Positions 5,836-9,313 of a stretch of DNA of 9,313 bases are shown here, one piece after another. Source of the DNA: Atopobium sp. UBA6362 (GTDB taxonomy: Bacteria; Actinomycetota; Coriobacteriia; Coriobacteriales; Atopobiaceae); contig DJRK01000032.1 of assembly GCA_002440065.1 (NCBI GenBank), positions 1 through 9,313 on the forward strand, in the 5' to 3' direction. The notes under the pieces are model-generated. The model ran no database searches. It had not been told where the DNA came from and worked only from the letters and a program-made list of their open reading frames with translations. The position numbers were made by a program, and so were the translations under genes. Every line of letters starts with the position of its first letter. The stretch's first letter is position 1.

Positions 5836-5910
5836 GTAGGCAGATGCATATCGTTTACGCGTTTAGGGCGGCAAACGAGGCCCTCGGCCGCGTAAACGAT
5901 ATGCAGCTAC
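5836..5910. repeat. Large imperfect inverted repeat between ftsQ and ftsZ
   Basis: The outer arms 5845-5861 and 5889-5905 are perfectly complementary over 17 bp (TGCATATCGTTTACGCG on the plus strand). An inner 5-bp stem pairs 5865-5869 with 5880-5884. Just outside the arms each end carries GTAG when read inwards (5836-5839 plus, 5907-5910 minus), so the symmetry covers the whole 75 bp. It starts 12 nt after the ftsQ stop. Neither strand has a U-rich run after the stem, so a classical Rho-independent terminator is not supported. It could block 3' exonucleases, attenuate ftsQ readthrough, or be a REP-like mobile palindrome. Confidence 0.7.
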
Positions 5911-5922
5911 AAAGAAGACCGG

Positions 5923-7623
5923 CTACTCGGTGGCATCGGCACCGCTGGATTTAGACGCGGCGTTGCCTGACGAGGAATCGCCGCCGGACGAAGCGTTGCC
6001 CGCGTCTGAGGAGGAACCTGTGCCCGTGGCGGTATCCGTGCTAGAAGACGTGTCCGTGCTCGTGGAGGCATCCGTACTCGTAGAGGTTCCCGCAGACGAG
6101 TCGCTCGAGGTGCCGGACGCGTCCGACGAGGTGGACGCGGACGCGCCGCTGCCCTGCGTCACGTCGGAGGAGCCGATCTTGCGCACAGAGGCCGTGGACG
6201 GCACACGGACGTTTATGTAGGTGAGCTGGCCGGGGTACTTCTGCAGGAGGGCGGAGGCGACCTGCTCCTTATAGGAGATGTTCGTCGCGGAGCCGAGCGA
6301 GACCTGCACGCCGCTCTCCATCACGCACGAGATCGCGTCGGCGCTCGTGGCGTCGAAGCTCACGATCTGCGAGAGGAAGCTCGACGAGAAGCCCTCGCGG
6401 AACGACTTCACGGCCGAGAGCACGTCGTCGGTCGCCGCAGACCCCGCGGCGGGCTCGACGGTGGCCGGCGCCCCCGTGATGAGGAGCGCGCCCTCCGAGC
6501 GCGCGAGCGCGAGCGCGGCGTCGTTCACCGACTGCCCGGAGGCGGCCTCGATCTTCACGGGCTGGATCCACGTGCCAGACGAGCCCAGGTACCAGCCCAT
6601 CGAGCCGGAGTTCATGACGACGAGGGCGTCGACGGCCTGCTCGTTCACCGTGAGCTTCAAGGTATGCGGGAACTGGCGCTCGACGCTCACCGAGGCGACC
6701 CAGGGGTCCTTCTTGAGCTGGGACTCGATCTGCGCGGTGTCGACGTTCAGGAGCGTCGTGCCGTCCTCGATCCTGAGCAGGTTCGCCACGTCGGACTCCG
6801 AGACGTGCAGCGTAGGCTCGACGTCCACATTGTCCACCGAGAAGGACGAGGAGTTGCGCAGCGCGAAGTAGGCGACGAGCGCGACGAGGCCGAGGGCGAT
6901 GATCGCGCCGACCACGGTGCCGAGAGCGCGGACCTGTCCCTGTCTCTGGTGTTGCCGGCGGCGCTCCTTGCCTGACTGCGGGCGGGGCGCGGCGGCGCCC
7001 GCCACGCCCGAGACGATCGACCCGACGGCGGACGTGCCGGCGGACGCCACGCCGGCGGCGGCGCGCCCCGCGGACTTGAGCGAGAACCCGCGCTGGGGCT
7101 TCTTGGCCTTGGGGGCAGCCGCGACCGGCCTCGTGCGCTGAGATGGGCGCGACGTCGGGCGCTGCTGCGCGCCCCTCGACGAAGGAGAGGCATTGAGGCG
7201 CCGAGAAGCGCCGGGCCTGCGCGTGCCCGAGCCGTTCCTCGGAGTGGGCTGCGCGGACCTGACGAGGCCGGTCCCGGCACCTTGCCGCGCGCTTCCCTTG
7301 GACGGCGCGCCCAAGCGTGCGGAGCCCGACGCGGAAGAAGGGCGTGGCGCCGCGGTCGGCGCCTTCATGGGGACGCGGCCCCTCGACGGGGAGGGCGCGC
7401 GCAAGGCCTTGCCCTGGGACGGCTTGGCCTGGGAAGAGCGACCGGTGGACGGCCTCGCGGCGGAAGGGGTCCTTTGGGCCCTTTGCGGGCGGCTGGCGCG
7501 CGGCATGGCGCCCCTGGCGCCCGAGGACGCGGGGCCTTGGGGCCTGGACGCCCCGGTTCGGGGCGCCGATGTCCTGGGCGTGCCCTTGCGGGGCGTGCCC
7601 TTCTTGCCGCCGTTCATAGCCAT
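5923..7623 (-). CDS. ftsQ: Cell division protein FtsQ (POTRA domain) with long disordered tails
   Basis: FtsQ is a bitopic membrane protein that links early and late divisome proteins by binding FtsB/FtsL-type partners outside the membrane. From ATG 7623 it has 566 residues, about twice the usual 250-300. Residues 1-228 are a basic Arg/Pro/Ser/Ala/Gly-rich segment, predicted cytoplasmic and disordered, with short repeats such as GTPRKGTPRT. One membrane helix spans about 233-254 (TVVGAIIALGLVALVAYFAL). The POTRA domain follows at about 259-329 (FSVDNVDVEPTLHVSES, DPWVASVSVERQFPHTLKLTV). The beta-domain runs to about 482, ending in YPGQLTYINVRVPSTASVRK, the typical FtsQ/DivIB end. The last 80 or so residues are Ser/Thr/Asp/Gly-rich. 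The start is uncertain: GTG 7638 overlaps murB but lacks a Shine-Dalgarno site, while AGGCGG lies 3 nt before ATG 7623 and 9 nt before ATG 7617. The stop is TAG. The gene order murB-ftsQ-ftsZ confirms the assignment. Confidence 0.9.
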   Translation of the reverse strand: MAMNGGKKGTPRKGTPRTSAPRTGASRPQGPASSGARGAMPRASRPQRAQRTPSAARPSTGRSSQAKPSQGKALRAPSPSRGRVPMKAPTAAPRPSSASGSARLGAPSKGSARQGAGTGLVRSAQPTPRNGSGTRRPGASRRLNASPSSRGAQQRPTSRPSQRTRPVAAAPKAKKPQRGFSLKSAGRAAAGVASAGTSAVGSIVSGVAGAAAPRPQSGKERRRQHQRQGQVRALGTVVGAIIALGLVALVAYFALRNSSSFSVDNVDVEPTLHVSESDVANLLRIEDGTTLLNVDTAQIESQLKKDPWVASVSVERQFPHTLKLTVNEQAVDALVVMNSGSMGWYLGSSGTWIQPVKIEAASGQSVNDAALALARSEGALLITGAPATVEPAAGSAATDDVLSAVKSFREGFSSSFLSQIVSFDATSADAISCVMESGVQVSLGSATNISYKEQVASALLQKYPGQLTYINVRVPSTASVRKIGSSDVTQGSGASASTSSDASGTSSDSSAGTSTSTDASTSTDTSSSTDTATGTGSSSDAGNASSGGDSSSGNAASKSSGADATE

Positions 7624-7630
7624 GGGCCGC

Positions 7631-8548
7631 CTAATCACCGAACCCGAGGAGCTTGACCTCGCACTTGAGGTCGACGCCGTGGTTGGCGAGCACCGAGTCG
7701 TGCATGAGCTGGATGAGCGAGACGACGTCGGACGCCGAGGCGCCGCCGTTGTTCACGATGAAGTTCGCGTGCTCGTTGGAGACCTGGGCGCGCCCGCAGG
7801 AGAGGCCTTTGCAGCCGGCGGCCTCGATGAGGATGCCGGCGGAGCGCTCGGGCGGGTTGCGGAAGACCGAGCCGCACGTGGGCTTGCCCATGGGCTGGGT
7901 CTTGCGCCTGCGCGCGAGGCGGGACTCCATGTCGCGCGAGATGGCGCCCTTCTCGCCGTGCGAGAGCTCGAAGGTGGCCTCGAGCACGATCTCGCTCGTG
8001 GGGATGGACGTGCCGCGGTAGCCCCACTCGATGTCGCCGCCCTCGTAGCGGTGCAGCCCCTCGCCGGGGCGCAGCACCACGAGGTCGCGGACGCGGTGGC
8101 CGACCCACTCGCGGCGGGTTCCGGCATCCATCGCGACGGCGCCGCCCACGGTTCCGGGGATGCCCACGCAGAACTCAAGGCCGGAGAGCGACGCCTTGGC
8201 CGCCTCCGAGACCACGCGCGAGAGCAGCGCCCCCGCTCCGGCGGTCACGATGCCCGCGTCGGCGTCGACCGAGACGCGCGCGAACTCGTCGTCGAGGATG
8301 ATGACCGCGCCTTCGTAGCCCGCGTCCGAGGCGAGGACGTTCGAGCCCTTGCCCAGGATGACCCAATCCACGCGCTCCTGGCCGAGCACGCCCAAAACCT
8401 TGACGAGGGCGGGCAGGCTGTGCACGCAGATGAGCAGCTTCGCCGGGCCGCCGATGCGGTAAGAAGTGCGTCGAGAGAGCTTCTCGTCGCGGTAGACGTC
8501 GGCATCGGTCGCGCCGGAGAGGCTCATGTAGGCGTTGAAGACGCTCAA
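7631..8548 (-). CDS. murB: UDP-N-acetylenolpyruvoylglucosamine reductase (MurB)
   Basis: MurB is the FAD enzyme that reduces UDP-GlcNAc-enolpyruvate to UDP-MurNAc with NADPH, supplying the substrate of the neighbouring MurC. With a TTG start the protein has 305 residues, normal for the family. FAD-binding motifs are RIGGPA (31-36), LGKGSNVL (65-72) and GIPGTVGGAVAMDAG (129-143). YRGTSI (177-182) follows. CGSVFRNP (225-232) contains the catalytic Ser227, VSNEHANFIVN spans 256-266, and CEVKLLG near the end carries the catalytic Glu297. The spacing looks like the shorter type II MurB without the E. coli-type Tyr loop; this is inference. TTG is preferred because AAGGAGG lies 7 nt upstream, whereas the first ATG (8527) is 28 nt from it. 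The stop is TAG. ftsQ begins a few bases downstream, so murC-murB-ftsQ look like one unit. Confidence 0.96.
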   Translation of the reverse strand: MSVFNAYMSLSGATDADVYRDEKLSRRTSYRIGGPAKLLICVHSLPALVKVLGVLGQERVDWVILGKGSNVLASDAGYEGAVIILDDEFARVSVDADAGIVTAGAGALLSRVVSEAAKASLSGLEFCVGIPGTVGGAVAMDAGTRREWVGHRVRDLVVLRPGEGLHRYEGGDIEWGYRGTSIPTSEIVLEATFELSHGEKGAISRDMESRLARRRKTQPMGKPTCGSVFRNPPERSAGILIEAAGCKGLSCGRAQVSNEHANFIVNNGGASASDVVSLIQLMHDSVLANHGVDLKCEVKLLGFGD

Positions 8549-8550
8549 GC

Positions 8551-9313
8551 CTAGCCCTCCTTCGCGTCGCGCTCGCGCATCGCCTCGAGGAAGAGGGGGC
8601 CGATCTGCGTGACGTCGCCCGCGCCCTGCGTGATGAGCAGGTCGCCGGGGCGGACGGTCCTCACGAGGTCGTCCACGAGCTCGCGGCGGTTGGGGATGTA
8701 GGCGACGTCGGCGACCTCGCCGGAGGCGGCGACGCCGGAGGCGACGGTCTTGCCGGAGATTCCGGGGATGGGCAGCTCGCCCGCGCTGAAGACGTCCATG
8801 ACGCGCAGCACGTCCACGTCGCCGAAGGCGTGGGCGAAGTCGGCGGCGAGCGCCTGGGTGCGGCTGTAGCGGTGGGGCTGGAACACGCAAACGATGCGGT
8901 CGAACTGCAGGTCCTTGGCCGCGGCGAGGGTCGCCTTGACCTCGGTGGGGTGGTGGCCGTAGTCGTCGACCACGGTCACGCCGTCGATGTCGCCCACGTG
9001 CGTGAAGCGGCGGCGGGCGCCCTTGAACTGGGAGAGCGCCTCGACGGCGGCGTGGGTGTCGCAGCCCAGCACGTCGGCCACGGCCAGGGCGGCGGTGGCG
9101 TTGGCCATGTTGTGGCGGCCCGGGTTGGCGGCGATGGTCACGTGGACCTCGTCGCCCGCGGGGGTGGTCACGGTGAAGTTGGAGGCGATCTTGTGGTGGG
9201 TGTCCTCGGGGTGGCACACGTAGTCGCAGGACTCGTCGAAGCCGTAGCTCACGACGCGGCGGCCCGTCGAGCGCGCGAGCTCGACGTAGTGGGGCACGTC
9301 GCCGTTGATGACG
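8551..9313 (-). CDS. murC: UDP-N-acetylmuramate--L-alanine ligase, C-terminal part (5' end outside window)
   Basis: MurC is the cytoplasmic ATP-dependent ligase that adds L-alanine to UDP-MurNAc, the first peptide step of peptidoglycan synthesis. The visible 253 residues begin in mid-protein (INGDVPHYVEL) and run to a TAG stop. The end of the Mur ligase central domain is present with the nucleotide-binding motif NPGRHNMANATAAL. The C-terminal ligase domain follows with DDYGHHPTEVKAT, FQPHRYSR and GAGDVTQIG. DDYGHHPTE and FQPHRYSR are typical of MurC rather than MurD, MurE or MurF. MurC is usually about 450-490 residues, so roughly the N-terminal UDP-binding half and the ATP P-loop lie beyond the right edge. 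Its last codons carry the ribosome binding site of murB, 2 nt downstream, so the two genes are probably translationally coupled. The GTG at 9297 is an internal codon and not the start. Confidence 0.95.
   Translation of the reverse strand, partial: VINGDVPHYVELARSTGRRVVSYGFDESCDYVCHPEDTHHKIASNFTVTTPAGDEVHVTIAANPGRHNMANATAALAVADVLGCDTHAAVEALSQFKGARRRFTHVGDIDGVTVVDDYGHHPTEVKATLAAAKDLQFDRIVCVFQPHRYSRTQALAADFAHAFGDVDVLRVMDVFSAGELPIPGISGKTVASGVAASGEVADVAYIPNRRELVDDLVRTVRPGDLLITQGAGDVTQIGPLFLEAMRERDAKEG
8556..8562 (-). promoter_or_regulatory. Ribosome binding site of murB, inside the end of murC
   Basis: Minus-strand AAGGAGG, 7 nt before TTG 8548. It lies in the last codons of murC, just before the murC TAG stop. 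It decides for the TTG start over the in-frame ATG at 8527 and suggests translational coupling. Confidence 0.75.

Noticed and set aside
4082..5839. Open frame of 585 codons on the plus strand opposite ftsZ
   Set aside because: It is the GC-rich mirror of ftsZ and pgeF: Gly/Ala/Asp/Arg low-complexity sequence with no recognisable domain. ftsZ on the other strand has full family motifs.
5836..5910. Rho-independent terminator call for the ftsQ-ftsZ inverted repeat
   Set aside because: No U-rich run follows the stem on either strand; it is listed as a repeat instead.
7193..8554. Open frame of 453 codons on the plus strand opposite murB and ftsQ
   Set aside because: Compositional shadow of two well-supported genes; Arg/Gly/Ala/Asp-rich, no motif, no ribosome binding context.
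8549..9217. Long N-terminal extension of the murB frame through murC
   Set aside because: It lies entirely in another frame of murC, is His/Arg/Pro-rich and has no family match; MurB is complete from TTG 8548.
1..9313. CRISPR array, insertion sequence, prophage or tRNA gene
   Set aside because: No regularly spaced repeats, transposase, integrase or tRNA fold was seen; coding density and composition are even throughout.

Overview
The window is a GC-rich bacterial segment in which every supported gene lies on the minus strand. Read in the direction of transcription (right to left) the order is murC (5' end outside the window), murB, ftsQ, ftsZ, pgeF (ylmD), yggS (ylmE), sepF (ylmF), proC, yggT (ylmG), divIVA. 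This is the distal half of a division and cell wall (dcw) cluster followed by the ylm/sepF/divIVA tail found in Gram-positive bacteria and cyanobacteria. The high GC content, ftsQ running to ftsZ with no ftsA between them, SepF as the visible FtsZ membrane anchor and a Wag31-like DivIVA point to Actinomycetota. The very long basic FtsQ N-terminus and proC inside the ylm cluster make Coriobacteriia (Collinsella/Olsenella/Atopobium relatives) my best guess. That placement is an inference; no rRNA or other marker is present.

Layout: 8551-9313 murC (C-terminal 253 residues), 7631-8548 murB (TTG start, 2 nt after murC), 5923-7623 ftsQ (7 nt after murB). These three look like one transcription unit and make UDP-MurNAc-L-Ala, UDP-MurNAc and the divisome scaffold protein FtsQ. 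A 296-nt gap follows (5627-5922). It holds a large imperfect inverted repeat just after ftsQ and a leader with a possible promoter for ftsZ. From ftsZ (4340-5626) onward the genes are closely spaced (gaps of 9, 18, 90, 11, 18 and 48 nt): pgeF 3497-4330, yggS 2738-3478, sepF 2003-2647, proC 1167-1991, yggT 876-1148, divIVA 111-827. The run ends in a perfect 20-bp-stem hairpin at 49-94. Nothing is recognisable in 1-48.

How the genes work together: MurC and MurB make peptidoglycan precursors. FtsZ forms the division ring, and SepF anchors and bundles it through the conserved FtsZ C-terminal peptide. FtsQ recruits the septal synthesis machinery. DivIVA marks curved membrane at poles and septa and organises wall growth, and YggT is a small membrane protein of the same neighbourhood. 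PgeF corrects L-Ser misincorporated by MurC, so error source and proofreader sit in one cluster. YggS (PLP homeostasis) and ProC (last step of proline synthesis) are metabolic genes often carried along with sepF.

I found no clearly new multi-gene system. The points most worth a second look are the two palindromes (49-94 and 5836-5910), two credible starts for ftsZ, the unusual FtsQ architecture, the divergent ProC motif, an in-frame 15-bp repeat in sepF, and the predominance of TAG stop codons.
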